DNA of 64,000 nt from Janthinobacterium tructae (GTDB taxonomy: Bacteria > Pseudomonadota > Gammaproteobacteria > Burkholderiales > Burkholderiaceae_D). The notes below the pieces were generated by a model. The model ran no database searches. It was not told the DNA's origin and was given only the letters and a program-made list of their open reading frames with translations. The position numbers and the translations under genes are program-made. Location of the stretch: positions 2,232,001 through 2,296,000 of the forward strand of contig NZ_CP041185.1 of NCBI RefSeq assembly GCF_006517255.1, in the 5' to 3' direction. Shown piece by piece: positions 18,328 to 28,213 of this stretch. Position 1 is the stretch's first letter, and each line of letters opens with the position of its first letter.

Positions 18328-20601
18328 TCAGGCCAGACGCAGCGGCAGGCTGCGCAGCCGTTTCCCTGTCAAGATGAAGATGGCGTTGGCCACGGCCGGC
18401 GCAATCGGTGGCGTACCGGGCTCACCCACGCCTTCCGGATGCTCGGCGCTGGCGATGATGATGGTTTCCACCTCGGGCGCCTGGCCCATGCGCAGCACGG
18501 GATAGTCGTGGAAATTGCCCTGCTCCACTTTGCCATCCTTGAAGGTGATCTCGCCGCCCAGCGCCGCCGACAGGCCGAACAGCACGGCCGACTCCATCTG
18601 CTGGGCGATGATGTTCGGATTGACGGCGATGCCGCAATCGATGGCGCACACCACGCGCTGCACGCGGATCTCGCCGTTTTCCACCGATACCTGCGCCACT
18701 TGCGCAACGATGCTGCCGAACGACTGGTGCAAGGCCACGCCGTGCGCATGGCCGGGCGGCGCACTGCCCGCCCTGGCGACTGCAGCATCGAGGACGGCCA
18801 GGTGGCGCGGATGTTTCAATAGCATGGCGCGGCGGAAGGCGATGCCATCCTGCCCGGCCGCATGCGCCAGCTCATCGATAAAACTTTCCTTGAAGAAGGC
18901 ATTGTGCGAATGCCCCACGGAGCGCCAGTAGCCGATGGGAACGGGGCTGTCGGCGATCACGTGGGCGATGCGCTGGTTGGCAATTTCATACGGCATGTCG
19001 AATTCGCCTTCGGCCGTGGTCTTGTCCGGCCCCGCGCCAGGCAAGCCGAAGTTGCGCTGTAAAAACTGGTGCGTGATGGAACCGCTGACGGATTTATTAT
19101 CCCAGGAAGCGATGCGGCCGTGCTCGTCGAGGCGCGCCGCAAAGCGCGCCAGCGCGGCGGGACGGTACATATCGTGCCTGGTATCCTGCTCGCGTGTCCA
19201 CACCAGCTGCACCGGTGCGCCATCGCACTGCAAGGCGATGGCCACCGCTTGCGCGATCATATCCACTTCCAGGCGGCGGCCAAAACCGCCACCGAGCAGC
19301 AGTACTTCGATGCCGACGTCTTTCGCATCGACGCCAGCCACTTTCGCCGCCACGTCGACCGCGATGCCGGGCGCCTGCGTCGAGACCCACAGCATCACCC
19401 TGCCATTTTTCACCTGCGCGGTGCAGTTGACGGGCTCCATGGCGGCGTGCGCGAGGAATGGCGCGCGGTACTCGGCACTGACCTGCCGCAAGCCCTGCGC
19501 GACCTTGCCCTCGACCTCGCCGCTGGCGTGGTAGGCATAACCGGCTTCGGTATCCAACAGGCGGGCAAACTGCGCATACACGTCGGCACTGGACAGGTTC
19601 GCTTGCGCACCGGCCTTCCACTGCGTCGGCAAGGCGGCGGCCGCCTGTTTCGCGCGCCACCAGGTGTCGGCCACCACGGCGGCGCACGAGACGCTGCGCT
19701 GAGCCAGGTGCGGCGTCAGGTCCAGCACTTTTTTGACGCCAGGCATGGCCAGGATGGGTGCCGCGTCGAACGCGGCCAAGGTGTCGCCCAGGCGCGGCGG
19801 CAGATGCAGGGCCGCGTACAGCATGCCGGGCGGACGCGCATCGATACCGAAGCGCGCGCTGCCATTGACTTTCGACGGCGTGTCGCGGCGCGGCGCCGGC
19901 TGGCCGATCAGCTTGAAATCCTGGGGCAATTTCAGCACGGGCGTGCCCGGATCGATGGCGGCGGCGCGCTGCGCCAGGCTGGCGTAGCTGGCGCGCCGGC
20001 CATCGGGGTGCAGCACTTCACCATCGTGCGTGCGGCATTGCGCGGCCGGCACCTGCCACTGCGCGGCGGCGGCGGCCACCAGCATGGCACGCGCGGACGC
20101 CCCAGCTTCGCGCATGGGGCCCCAGCCATCCTTCACGCTCGACGAGCCGCCCGTGACGATCACACCCAGTTCGCGCGCCGCCTTGGCCACCGTCCATTGC
20201 GCCAACGCCTTGACGCGGCCCTGGTCGTCCGGGTGGAACGGCAGGCTATCCTTGAGCATGGCCACATTGCCGAAGATTTTATCCATCGGCGCCTGGATCA
20301 ATTTGACGCTGGCCAGGGGGACGTCGAGCTCCTCGGCCACCAGCATCGGCAAGGCCGTATGCACGCCCTGCCCCATCTCGCTGCGCGGCATGGCCAGGAT
20401 CACGCTGCCGTCGGCTTGAATAGCCAGCCAGCCGTTCAGCGCCACGGCGCCATCCTGGAGCGGCAGCGGCACGCTGCCGTGCAGGCGCTGGCGCGGCGGC
20501 AGCACGCCCCAGCCCAGTACCAGGGCGCCCACGCCGGCCACGCCGAGGCCAAGGCCACCGAGCAGGAAGCGGCGACGCGACGTGTTTTTTTCTGCGGCCA
20601 T
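18328..20601 (-). CDS. Tat-exported molybdenum hydroxylase large subunit (isoquinoline 1-oxidoreductase beta-like)
   Basis: 757-aa protein of the xanthine dehydrogenase / aldehyde oxidase molybdopterin-binding family. The N-terminus has a twin-arginine signal (TSRRRFLLGG) followed by a hydrophobic segment, so it should be periplasmic or membrane-bound. Conserved stretches include RSEMGQGVHTALPMLVAEEL, LLGGGFGRR and GEPGTPPIAPAVANAI near the C-terminus. Such enzymes normally need a [2Fe-2S] small subunit and often a cytochrome c; neither is adjacent. The substrate cannot be told from sequence; aldehydes or N-heterocycles are typical. Confidence 0.85.
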   Translation of the reverse strand: MAAEKNTSRRRFLLGGLGLGVAGVGALVLGWGVLPPRQRLHGSVPLPLQDGAVALNGWLAIQADGSVILAMPRSEMGQGVHTALPMLVAEELDVPLASVKLIQAPMDKIFGNVAMLKDSLPFHPDDQGRVKALAQWTVAKAARELGVIVTGGSSSVKDGWGPMREAGASARAMLVAAAAAQWQVPAAQCRTHDGEVLHPDGRRASYASLAQRAAAIDPGTPVLKLPQDFKLIGQPAPRRDTPSKVNGSARFGIDARPPGMLYAALHLPPRLGDTLAAFDAAPILAMPGVKKVLDLTPHLAQRSVSCAAVVADTWWRAKQAAAALPTQWKAGAQANLSSADVYAQFARLLDTEAGYAYHASGEVEGKVAQGLRQVSAEYRAPFLAHAAMEPVNCTAQVKNGRVMLWVSTQAPGIAVDVAAKVAGVDAKDVGIEVLLLGGGFGRRLEVDMIAQAVAIALQCDGAPVQLVWTREQDTRHDMYRPAALARFAARLDEHGRIASWDNKSVSGSITHQFLQRNFGLPGAGPDKTTAEGEFDMPYEIANQRIAHVIADSPVPIGYWRSVGHSHNAFFKESFIDELAHAAGQDGIAFRRAMLLKHPRHLAVLDAAVARAGSAPPGHAHGVALHQSFGSIVAQVAQVSVENGEIRVQRVVCAIDCGIAVNPNIIAQQMESAVLFGLSAALGGEITFKDGKVEQGNFHDYPVLRMGQAPEVETIIIASAEHPEGVGEPGTPPIAPAVANAIFILTGKRLRSLPLRLA

Positions 20602-20611
20602 GGGATACCCT

Positions 20612-23600
20612 TTAATTAGTTAGTGGACGATCCAGCGGGTCGAGCCAGCGCTCCAGCATATCCTCTGCCAGCACCGGGCGGCTATACAAATAACCTTGCG
20701 CCAGCTTGCAGCCATGGCGCAGCAGGAAAGCGGCCTGCTCTTCCGTCTCCACGCCCTCGGCGATCACCGACAAGTGCATGCTCTTGCCCAGCTGGATGAT
20801 GGCAATCGCAATCGCTTCATCATTGACGTCCGTCGAGATATCCTTGATGAAGGAGCGGTCGATCTTCAAGGTCTGCACGGGCAGCTGCTTCAGGTACGCG
20901 AGCGAGGAGTAACCGGTGCCGAAGTCGTCGATGGCCAGTCCCACGCCGATGGCGTGCAGATCGTTGATGAAACCGAGCGCGTCGCCCGTGTTCATGATCA
21001 CCGATTCCGTCACCTCAAGCTGCAGGCGCTGCGGCTCCAGACCCGTCTCCTTCAAAATATCGGCCACCATGCCGGCGATGCTGCCCCGCTCGAACTGTTT
21101 CACCGACAGGTTGACGGCCATCTTCGGCACGCGCAAGCCCTGCGCCTGCCAGCGCATCATCTGGCGACACGCTTCGTCGAGCACCCATTTGCCCAGCTGG
21201 TTGATGAAACCGCTGTCCTCGGCCAGCGGGATGAAGCGCACCGGCGGCACCAGGCCCAGTTCCGGGTGGTTCCAGCGCACCAGCGCCTCCACGCCGACCA
21301 GGCGGCCCGTGTCGATTTCCACCTGCGGCTGGTAATTCAGGAACATCTCGTTCTTTTCCAGCGAGCGGCGCAGGAAGGTTTCCAGGCGCAGGCGCTCGAC
21401 GCCCTCGCCCGTCATCGACGGCGCATAGAAACGGTAGCCGTTGCGCCCGCGCGCCTTGGCCTGGTACATGGCCACGTCGGCATTGCGGATCAGCATGTTC
21501 AAGTCCAGCGCGTCATCCGGATACAGGCTGATGCCCACGCTGCACGTGACGAACAATTCATGGTCGGCCACCGTGAACGGCTGCTCGAACATGGTCATCA
21601 GCTTCTCCGCCACCTGCGTGGCGCCGTACTCGCCATCGACGCGCTCGAGCAGCACGATGAATTCGTCGCCGCCCAGGCGCGCCAGGGTGTCGCCTTCGCG
21701 CAGGCGGGCCGCCAGCTGGCTGGCCACCTTTTGCAGCAATTCATCGCCGATATGGTGGCCCAGCGTATCGTTGACATTCTTGAAGCGATCCAGGTCGATG
21801 AACAGGATGGCCAACTGCTCCTGGTCGCGCGCGGCGCGCAGCAAGGCGTGCTGCAGGCGGTCGTGGAACAGCAGGCGGTTCGGCAGCGCCGTCAGCGGAT
21901 CATGGTGCGCCATGTGGTCGAGCTTTTCCTGCGATTCCTTGAGCAGGGTGATATCGCTGAACACGCCCACATAATGCGTGGTGACGCCCTGCGTGTCGCG
22001 CACGGCGCTGATGGTCAGCCACTCCAGGTAGATGTCGCCGTTCTTGCGCTGGTGCCAGATCTCGCCACGCCAGAAACCGCTGGCCTTCAGATCATGCCAC
22101 ATGGCGTCGTAAAACGCCGCGTCGTGGCGCTGCGAACGCGTCAGCGACGAGTGCCGCCCCAGCGCCTCGGCTTCGTGGTAGCCCGTGATCTGCGTGAAGG
22201 CCGGGTTGACGGCGACGATGATGCCGGCGGGATCGACCACCATCACGCCATCGGCGATATGTTCCAGCACGGTGGCCGACAGGCGCAGCTTTTCCTCGGC
22301 TTCCTTGCGCGAAGTGATGTCGGCATACACCCAGATGCTGCCGTCGTTGGGGTGCAGCGGATCGAGCGCGCAACCGCTGACCAGGGCCCAGAACTGGCTG
22401 CCATCCTGGCGCAGGTAGTGGCGCTCCTCGCTGAAGTCGCCGCCGGCCGCCAGGGCCGGATACTGGCGCTCACCCGCCGCCTCGAACTCGAAGTGCGTGG
22501 GGAAGACGATGGCGGTCGAACGGCCCGTCATTTCGGCGTGAGCGTAGCCGAACAGCTCCTCGCAGCGGCGGTTGACGGAAATGATGCGGCGGTGGCGCAC
22601 GAACATCACGCCGAACATCACATTGTCGAGGATGGCGCTTTGCTCCGTCAGCAGCGCCTCGATGCGCATCTCGTGGTGCTTGCGCTGGCTGATGTCGGCA
22701 ATGATGCCGTCGACCCAGACGACGCCCTGTTCACCGGCCTGCGGCTGGCCATTCTCGGACACCCAGCGCTCGATGCCGAAGGCGTCGATGATGCGGTATT
22801 CCAGCGCATACGGGCGCACCTCAAACACCGCCTGGCGCACGGCGCGGCGGTGCTCGCGGCGGTCTTCCGGGCAGATCAGGTCGGCCCAGGCGTGCGTGCG
22901 GCCGCGCATGAACTGGCGCGCCGAATAGCCGGCGATGTCTTCGATGGCATCGCTGACGAAATCGATGGGCCCGTCGGGCCGGTAGCGGAAGACGGCGCCC
23001 GGCACCTGCGTGACGATGGTGCGGAAACGCTCTTCGCGCTGCCCCACATCCTCGAACAGCTGGCGAATGGCCGCGCGCATTTGCTCGAGCTGAGCCGTCA
23101 GGCGACCCAGCTCGTCATTGCTGTGCGAGGCCAGCGGCGTGTCAAAATCGCCGTGCGACAGGCGGTCCGAAAAGCGCGTCAGGCGGCGCAGGGGTTTCAA
23201 CAGGCGGCGGTTCAGGAACAGCACGATCAGCGCCATCGACACGGCCAGCTGAGCGCCCAGCACGAAAATATAGGACCTCTGCTTTTCGCGCAGCTCCTGC
23301 TGGCTGCGCGCATCGTCCATCTCGACGACGATGTGGCCGATGCGTTCGCCACGCACGAGGATGTCGCGCTCGGCGCGGTACAGATTGCCCACGGGCCGCT
23401 GCGGCGCCTGCAGGCGAATGAATTCCGTGTCGCCCTGCCCCAGCACCTGCACCAGCAGCACGGCGCGGTCGCGCATCACCGACTCGACCAGCGAATGGGC
23501 CGATTCCGCATTCATGTTCCACAGCGATTCCTGCATGCCCAGCGCCAGGATGTCGGCATTGCGCTGCAAGGCTTCGTTCAGGCTGGTGCGCGCCGACTGG

Positions 23601-23749
23601 CGTTCATGCACGCCGACCAGCAGATAGCTGCCGAAGATGGCGGGCACCACCAGGCCGCCAAACACCACCAGCAGCAAGGCGCCATAGATCGACGAGCCGT
23701 ACAGCACACGCAGGCTGGCGCGCAAGCGCTGATAGGGCGAATTAAACAT
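20612..23749 (-). CDS. Membrane-bound PAS-GGDEF-EAL cyclic-di-GMP enzyme
   Basis: Likely bifunctional c-di-GMP synthase/hydrolase, 1045 aa. Order seen: membrane helix about 19-45, periplasmic domain, second helix about 158-180, HAMP, three PAS/PAC modules (about 240-355, 367-483, 490-605), a GGDEF domain with intact LGGDEFIVLL (about 693-697), then an EAL domain with VEALVRW (about 821), IDDFGTGYSSL and AEGVET. Both catalytic signatures are intact. Start at ATG 23749; a TTG five codons upstream is possible. The stop lies 10 bases before the hydroxylase start, so co-transcription is possible. Confidence 0.93.
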   Translation of the reverse strand: MFNSPYQRLRASLRVLYGSSIYGALLLVVFGGLVVPAIFGSYLLVGVHERQSARTSLNEALQRNADILALGMQESLWNMNAESAHSLVESVMRDRAVLLVQVLGQGDTEFIRLQAPQRPVGNLYRAERDILVRGERIGHIVVEMDDARSQQELREKQRSYIFVLGAQLAVSMALIVLFLNRRLLKPLRRLTRFSDRLSHGDFDTPLASHSNDELGRLTAQLEQMRAAIRQLFEDVGQREERFRTIVTQVPGAVFRYRPDGPIDFVSDAIEDIAGYSARQFMRGRTHAWADLICPEDRREHRRAVRQAVFEVRPYALEYRIIDAFGIERWVSENGQPQAGEQGVVWVDGIIADISQRKHHEMRIEALLTEQSAILDNVMFGVMFVRHRRIISVNRRCEELFGYAHAEMTGRSTAIVFPTHFEFEAAGERQYPALAAGGDFSEERHYLRQDGSQFWALVSGCALDPLHPNDGSIWVYADITSRKEAEEKLRLSATVLEHIADGVMVVDPAGIIVAVNPAFTQITGYHEAEALGRHSSLTRSQRHDAAFYDAMWHDLKASGFWRGEIWHQRKNGDIYLEWLTISAVRDTQGVTTHYVGVFSDITLLKESQEKLDHMAHHDPLTALPNRLLFHDRLQHALLRAARDQEQLAILFIDLDRFKNVNDTLGHHIGDELLQKVASQLAARLREGDTLARLGGDEFIVLLERVDGEYGATQVAEKLMTMFEQPFTVADHELFVTCSVGISLYPDDALDLNMLIRNADVAMYQAKARGRNGYRFYAPSMTGEGVERLRLETFLRRSLEKNEMFLNYQPQVEIDTGRLVGVEALVRWNHPELGLVPPVRFIPLAEDSGFINQLGKWVLDEACRQMMRWQAQGLRVPKMAVNLSVKQFERGSIAGMVADILKETGLEPQRLQLEVTESVIMNTGDALGFINDLHAIGVGLAIDDFGTGYSSLAYLKQLPVQTLKIDRSFIKDISTDVNDEAIAIAIIQLGKSMHLSVIAEGVETEEQAAFLLRHGCKLAQGYLYSRPVLAEDMLERWLDPLDRPLTN

Positions 23750-24010
23750 GCGGCAACAGGGCAACAGGGATCAGGCAGGCGGTCATGGAACTTTACAGGG
23801 GAATCCGGGTGATAAGGCGGGAAGAAACTTTTTCAAGAGCAATTATGCATGGAAAAAGCGGGGTAAGTCACCAATAAACACGCGCCAAGGGCGACCTCAT
23901 GCCATATACACAGGGCTGAAAAACCACACGCGGGCCGGCGCGCCGGGCCAGCGCCAGCAGAAAAACGCGCAGCTTGCTATCATCGCGCCACTTTACCTAG
24001 AGGAACCACC

Positions 24011-24517
24011 ATGACCTTCTCCATCTACTCCGCTTCCATCCCCGTCTTCAAACAGATCCTGGGCAGCCTGGCCGCCATCCTGGACAAGGCGGAAACGCAC
24101 GCGCAAGACAAGAAAATCGACCCGAACGCCCTGCTGCAATTCCGTTTGTTCCCGGACATGCTGCCCTTCGTGCGCCAGATCCAGATCGCCACCGACTTCG
24201 CCAAGGGCTGCGGCGCACGCCTGGCCGGCGTGGCCGTGCCACCGTACGAAGACAGCGAACAGAGCTTTGCAGAGCTGAAAGCGCGCATCGTGAAAACCAT
24301 CGCCTTCCTGGAAAGCCTGCCGCAAGCGGACATCGACGGCAGCGAAACGCGCGCCATCACCACCGGCAGCGGCGAAAAGACCAAGCACTTCACGGGCCAG
24401 ACGTATCTGTTCCACTACGCGCTGCCGCACTTCTTCTTCCACGCGACGACGGCCTACGACATCCTGCGCCATAACGGTATCGAAGTCGGTAAAAAAGATT
24501 TTATCGGCAGCTATTAA
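24011..24517 (+). CDS. DUF1993 family protein
   Basis: 168-aa protein starting MTFSIYSASIPVFKQILGSL, with PDMLPFVRQIQIATDFAKG, HFTGQTYLFHYALPHFFFHATTAYDILR and the C-terminal GKKDFIGSY. These match the DUF1993 family, a helical-bundle fold related to DinB-like proteins. The conserved His residues near the end could bind metal, but no activity is established. Single-gene unit; a 67-bp palindromic repeat lies 21 bases downstream and may act at the transcript end. Confidence 0.85.
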   Translation: MTFSIYSASIPVFKQILGSLAAILDKAETHAQDKKIDPNALLQFRLFPDMLPFVRQIQIATDFAKGCGARLAGVAVPPYEDSEQSFAELKARIVKTIAFLESLPQADIDGSETRAITTGSGEKTKHFTGQTYLFHYALPHFFFHATTAYDILRHNGIEVGKKDFIGSY

Positions 24518-24537
24518 TCGTTAGCGTCAACAGTACC

Positions 24538-24604
24538 GGGGTCAGACCCGTCGGGGGGAATGTGCTCCAATGGAGCACATTCCGATCACGAAGTGACTGA
24601 CCCC
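24538..24604. repeat. 67-bp palindromic repeat, copy 2 (type C)
   Basis: Bounded by GGGGTCAG (24538-24545) and CTGACCCC (24597-24604). The centre, 24557-24583, is a perfect 13-bp inverted repeat around a single A, with GCTCCA/TGGAGC at its core. Same length and boundary sequences as copy 1 at 11667-11733. Confidence 0.8.
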
Positions 24605-24636
24605 AGCAGTTGCCGTTGGGCTTGACAACACAAACG

Positions 24637-24831
24637 TCAAGTATTCCGGCGCGGATACCCTTGCGAAAGAATCCGCACCCACACCACTTCCTTCTCTTCA
24701 TCCGTCATCGACACCCAGTGGGCCACTTCCACCACGCTGCGACCGCAGCCGCGGCAGATTTCGTCGAAGGTGGTCGAGCAGACAGCCACGCAGGGCGTAT
24801 CGGGACGCGGCGGCAATTCCTTGTCAGCCAT
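24637..24831 (-). CDS. DUF1289 family protein
   Basis: 64-aa protein with the conserved Cys pattern PCVAVCSTTFDEICRGCGR (four Cys), typical of DUF1289 and possibly metal-binding, followed by SVVEVAHWVSMTDEEKE. Its ATG (24831-24829) shares one base with the stop of the DUF1415 gene (TGATG), so the two are translationally coupled. Confidence 0.85.
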   Translation of the reverse strand: MADKELPPRPDTPCVAVCSTTFDEICRGCGRSVVEVAHWVSMTDEEKEVVWVRILSQGYPRRNT

Positions 24832-25409
24832 CAGGATACCTTCGGCAAGCCGAGCTTTTCCCAGCCTTCGGTGCCCAGCGCTTCCAGCGTGGCGATATTC
24901 TTGTCAAAAATTTCCGACGCTTCCGGGAACGCCTCGACGGCGCGCTCTATGCTGTCTTCGCGCAGCAGGTGCAGGGTCGGATACGGCGAGCGGTTGGTGT
25001 AGTTGCTGATGTCGTCCTCGAACGTCTCGGCAAACTGGTAGTTCGGATGGAAGCTGGCCACTTGCAGTTCGCCGGCCAGGTGCATGTCTTCCACGGCCGC
25101 ATCGGCCACATCGAGAAACTCGTTGTAGTCGAGGAAATCGTTGAGGGTGTAAGGATGGATCAGCAAGGTCGTGTCGATCTGCTCGGGGTCCGTGTCGGCC
25201 AGCGTTTGCAGCTCGTCCATCAGCATTGCCAGCAGATCTTCCGGATTGCTCGATTCGCACACCACATAGCGGATCTGCTTCTTGACGTGCACGGCCTTGG
25301 CGAACGGGCACAGGTTCAGGCCGATCACGGCCTTTTCCAGCCAGGCAACGGTATTGGCGATGATGACGGCGTTGTCGTCGTCGTGGCGCGGCGGGGTGTT
25401 CATATGCAT
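24831..25409 (-). CDS. DUF1415 family protein
   Basis: 192-aa protein with WLEKAVIGLNLCPFAKAVHVKKQIRYVV near the N-terminus, SFHPNYQFAETFEDDISNYTNRSPYPTLHLLRE in the middle and EKLGLPKVS at the end. These are the conserved blocks of DUF1415, a widespread proteobacterial family of unknown activity. It overlaps the DUF1289 gene by one base, suggesting a shared role. Confidence 0.88.
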   Translation of the reverse strand: MHMNTPPRHDDDNAVIIANTVAWLEKAVIGLNLCPFAKAVHVKKQIRYVVCESSNPEDLLAMLMDELQTLADTDPEQIDTTLLIHPYTLNDFLDYNEFLDVADAAVEDMHLAGELQVASFHPNYQFAETFEDDISNYTNRSPYPTLHLLREDSIERAVEAFPEASEIFDKNIATLEALGTEGWEKLGLPKVS

Positions 25410-25742
25410 GACTCTCTATCAATATGGCGGCCGGCAGCCCAATGGCCGGCCAAAGCCAAATTGTACGCACTCTTTGCGCAGTCTCATACTGGACGGCTGC
25501 CAGGCTTGCGCCATCGTCCTCGCCATGTATGCTATAACAGCGGCCGAATCACGCATCGGGCAAATTAAATTTGCAATAATGACAGCATCTGCGAATGGAA
25601 ACCTTGTCGTTTCCCACTTATTGCCGCGCATTTCCTGTCATCATGCTGACATAATTCTTGACTCCGGCATGTGGATATACGTACACTCGCAGCTTGATCA
25701 TGGGTCTGTCCGATGTTTCTCCGACGACAACAATGGAACACT
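25410..25742. other. Divergent intergenic region between the DUF1415 gene and mltD
   Basis: 333 bases without a convincing gene. It is AT-richer than its surroundings. A plausible housekeeping promoter for mltD lies at 25658-25687 (separate entry). The DUF1415-DUF1289 promoter should lie in the first half, but no clear motif stands out. Confidence 0.5.
25658..25687 (+). promoter_or_regulatory. Candidate housekeeping promoter of mltD
   Basis: TTGACT (25658-25663), an 18-base spacer, then TACACT (25682-25687). The match to TTGACA-N17-TATAAT is fair. It would give a leader of about 50 bases before the ATG at 25743. Confidence 0.4.
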
Positions 25743-27155
25743 ATGCACGAAAACTCCTTTAAATCTACCGTCCTGGCGGCGTTGGCCCTGGCGCTTGCGC
25801 CCGCCCTCAGCCAGGCGTACGAAGCCGGTGTTGAGAGCGATAACGCGCCAGTCGCTGCAACCACACCTGCCCTGATCCCGATGACCGCCCAGGTCACGGC
25901 GAAACTCCCCACCCTCGATAACCGCCTGCAAAAGACCGATCGTCTGCTGAAAAACCTCAGCGACAATTCCGATCCGCTGCGCGAAGCCGACGTCTGGGGC
26001 CGCATCCGCAGCGGCTATGCGATTCCCGACATTAACAACCAACTGGTGGCCAACCACGTCAACTGGTACGCCACCCGCCCCGACTACATCGCCCGCACCA
26101 CGGCGCGCGCCTCGCGCTACATCTTCCACGTGGTGCAGGAACTGGAAAAGCGCGGCATGCCAACGGAGCTGGCCTTGCTGCCGTTCATCGAGTCCGCCTT
26201 CAACCCGCAGGCCTTCTCCAGCGCCAATGCGGCCGGCATGTGGCAATTCGTGCCTGCCACGGGGCGCGATTTCAACCTCAAGCAAAACATGTTCAAGGAC
26301 GAGCGCCGCGGTGTACTGGCCTCGACCGACGCGGCCCTGACGTATCTGCAGCGCCTGTATGACATGTTTGGCGACTGGCAACTGGCGCTGGCCGCCTACA
26401 ACTGGGGCGAAGGCTCGGTGCAGCGCGCCATCAAGAAAAACCAGGCGCTGGGCAAGCCGACCGATTTCGAAAGCCTGGCCGACCTGATGCCGGCCGAAAC
26501 GCGCAATTACGTACCCAAGCTGCAAGCGGTGAAAAACATCATCGCCAATCCGGCCCAGTTCGGCCTGACCCTGCCCGTGGTCGACAACCAGCCCTACTTC
26601 ACGGCCATCGACAAGACCAGCGACATCGACATCACCGTCGCCGCCCAGCTGGCCGAACTGTCGATGGATGAATTCAAGGCCTTGAATCCGCAATTTAACC
26701 GCCCCGTCATCATCGGCGGCGAAAAGACCAAGATTCTATTGCCACAGGAAAACGCCGCCAAGTTCACCACCAACCTGGCGCAATGGGGCCATGCCTTGTC
26801 GAGCTGGACCACGCACAAGATCACCAATGCGCGCGAACGCATCGAAACGCTGGCGTCGAAATTCGGCACCACGGCCGACGTGCTGCGCCAGGCCAACAAC
26901 ATTCCCCAGCGCACCAGCCTGCGCGCCGGCTCCACCATTCTCGTGCCGAAGACTTCGGCCACGATGAACAAGGACATCACCCAGGAAATCGCCGACAGCG
27001 CCACCATGCTGCTGGAAGCGGACCGTCCGGAACGGGCCGCCAAGGCACTGCGCCGCGTCGCCAAGGGCGGCAAGGTGCAAGCCGCGCCAATTTCCCTGGT
27101 GAAACCGCGCATCCAGCGCGGCGGCGGCACCAGCCGGGCAAAAGCGCGTCACTGA
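25743..27155 (+). CDS. mltD: Membrane-bound lytic murein transglycosylase D
   Basis: Cleaves peptidoglycan glycan strands to form anhydro-muropeptides. 470 aa: N-terminal signal sequence ([17 protein letters not shown]) and a lysozyme-like SLT domain with catalytic Glu in [11 protein letters not shown] and [15 protein letters not shown]. Further in come [15 protein letters not shown] and at least one C-terminal LysM motif ([20 protein letters not shown]). No lipobox Cys is seen in the signal sequence, so membrane anchoring is uncertain. Start at 25743 chosen because the signal peptide begins there; the 10-codon upstream extension is unlikely. Confidence 0.92.
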   Translation: MHENSFKSTVLAALALALAPALSQAYEAGVESDNAPVAATTPALIPMTAQVTAKLPTLDNRLQKTDRLLKNLSDNSDPLREADVWGRIRSGYAIPDINNQLVANHVNWYATRPDYIARTTARASRYIFHVVQELEKRGMPTELALLPFIESAFNPQAFSSANAAGMWQFVPATGRDFNLKQNMFKDERRGVLASTDAALTYLQRLYDMFGDWQLALAAYNWGEGSVQRAIKKNQALGKPTDFESLADLMPAETRNYVPKLQAVKNIIANPAQFGLTLPVVDNQPYFTAIDKTSDIDITVAAQLAELSMDEFKALNPQFNRPVIIGGEKTKILLPQENAAKFTTNLAQWGHALSSWTTHKITNARERIETLASKFGTTADVLRQANNIPQRTSLRAGSTILVPKTSATMNKDITQEIADSATMLLEADRPERAAKALRRVAKGGKVQAAPISLVKPRIQRGGGTSRAKARH

Positions 27156-27249
27156 TCGCCTGAGTTGTATTGACGCACCTCACCGGCCGCCACAGCTTTG
27201 CTGTCGCGGCCGGTTGCACATCCGCCCACCCACCCAGACAGGAGTCGTC

Positions 27250-28038
27250 ATGGCTTTCTTGCAAGGCAAAAAAATCCTCATCACGGGCCTGCTGTCGAAC
27301 CGCTCCATCGCCTACGGCATCGCCAAGGCTTGCCACCGCGAAGGCGCGACCCTCGCCTTCACCTATGTGGGCGAGCGCTTCAAGGAACGCATCACGGAAT
27401 TTGCTGCCGAATTCGGCAGCGAACTGATCTTCGACTGCGACGTGTCCAGCGATGAACAGATCAGCGCCGTCTTCAGCAACCTGGCGCAGCATTGGGAACA
27501 TTTGGATGGCCTGGTGCACGCCATCGGCTTTGCGCCGCGCGAGGCGATCGCCGGCGACTTTCTCGACGGCCTGTCGCGCGACAGCTTCCGCATCGCGCAC
27601 GATATTTCCGCCTACAGTTTTCCGGCCATGGCCAAGGCCGCGCTCCCCCTGCTGCATCCGGGCGCTTCGGTCCTGACCCTGACCTACCTGGGCGCCGTGC
27701 GCGCCGTGCCCTATTACAACACCATGGGCCTGGCCAAGGCGTCGCTGGAAGCGTCCGTGCGCTACCTGGCCGAATCGCTGGGCCCGCGCGGCATCCGCGC
27801 CAACGGTATCTCCGCCGGCCCCATCAAGACCCTGGCCGCCTCCGGCATCAAGGATTTCAGTAAGCTGCTGGGCTTTGCGGCGGAACACGCCCCGTTGCGA
27901 CGCAACGTCACCATCGAAGAGGTCGGCAACACGGCGGCCTTTTTGCTGTCCGACCTGGCCTCGGGCATCACGGGCGAGATTACCTACGTCGATGGCGGCT
28001 TTTCGCAAGTGATGGCCGTCAATCCCGAAGTCGAGTGA
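27250..28038 (+). CDS. fabI: Enoyl-ACP reductase (NADH)
   Basis: Last reductive step of the fatty acid elongation cycle. The 262-aa protein begins [21 protein letters not shown] and has Tyr146 and the catalytic Tyr156 and Lys163 (YYNTMGLAK) at the same positions as E. coli FabI. Start at 27250 is supported by AGGAG just upstream. It is about 14 kb from the main fab cluster, with its own unit downstream of mltD. Confidence 0.95.
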   Translation: MAFLQGKKILITGLLSNRSIAYGIAKACHREGATLAFTYVGERFKERITEFAAEFGSELIFDCDVSSDEQISAVFSNLAQHWEHLDGLVHAIGFAPREAIAGDFLDGLSRDSFRIAHDISAYSFPAMAKAALPLLHPGASVLTLTYLGAVRAVPYYNTMGLAKASLEASVRYLAESLGPRGIRANGISAGPIKTLAASGIKDFSKLLGFAAEHAPLRRNVTIEEVGNTAAFLLSDLASGITGEITYVDGGFSQVMAVNPEVE

Positions 28039-28045
28039 TGCGGTG

Positions 28046-28213
28046 ATGGCCGAGGCCTCGCCCAACTTCGCGGGCCTGGCCGAACTGGCGCAGGTAAGCC
28101 GGCAAATCAACCTGGCCAGGAAGACGGCACAGGCACCCCAACTGCCCGCCGACATCGTCGGCCATGCTCAATTAAATGAACGAAAACTACGTATTCTTAC
28201 TTATTTCGCATAG
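28046..28213 (+). CDS. Possible 55-aa small protein or gene remnant after fabI
   Basis: Short frame starting eight bases after the fabI stop: MAEASPNFAGLAELAQVSRQ at the start, LRILTYFA at the end. The first about 40 codons have the G/C-rich third positions typical of genes here; the last 15 become AT-rich. No Shine-Dalgarno stands out. It could be a translated small protein coupled to fabI or a decayed gene end. I do not recognise it. Confidence 0.3.
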   Translation: MAEASPNFAGLAELAQVSRQINLARKTAQAPQLPADIVGHAQLNERKLRILTYFA

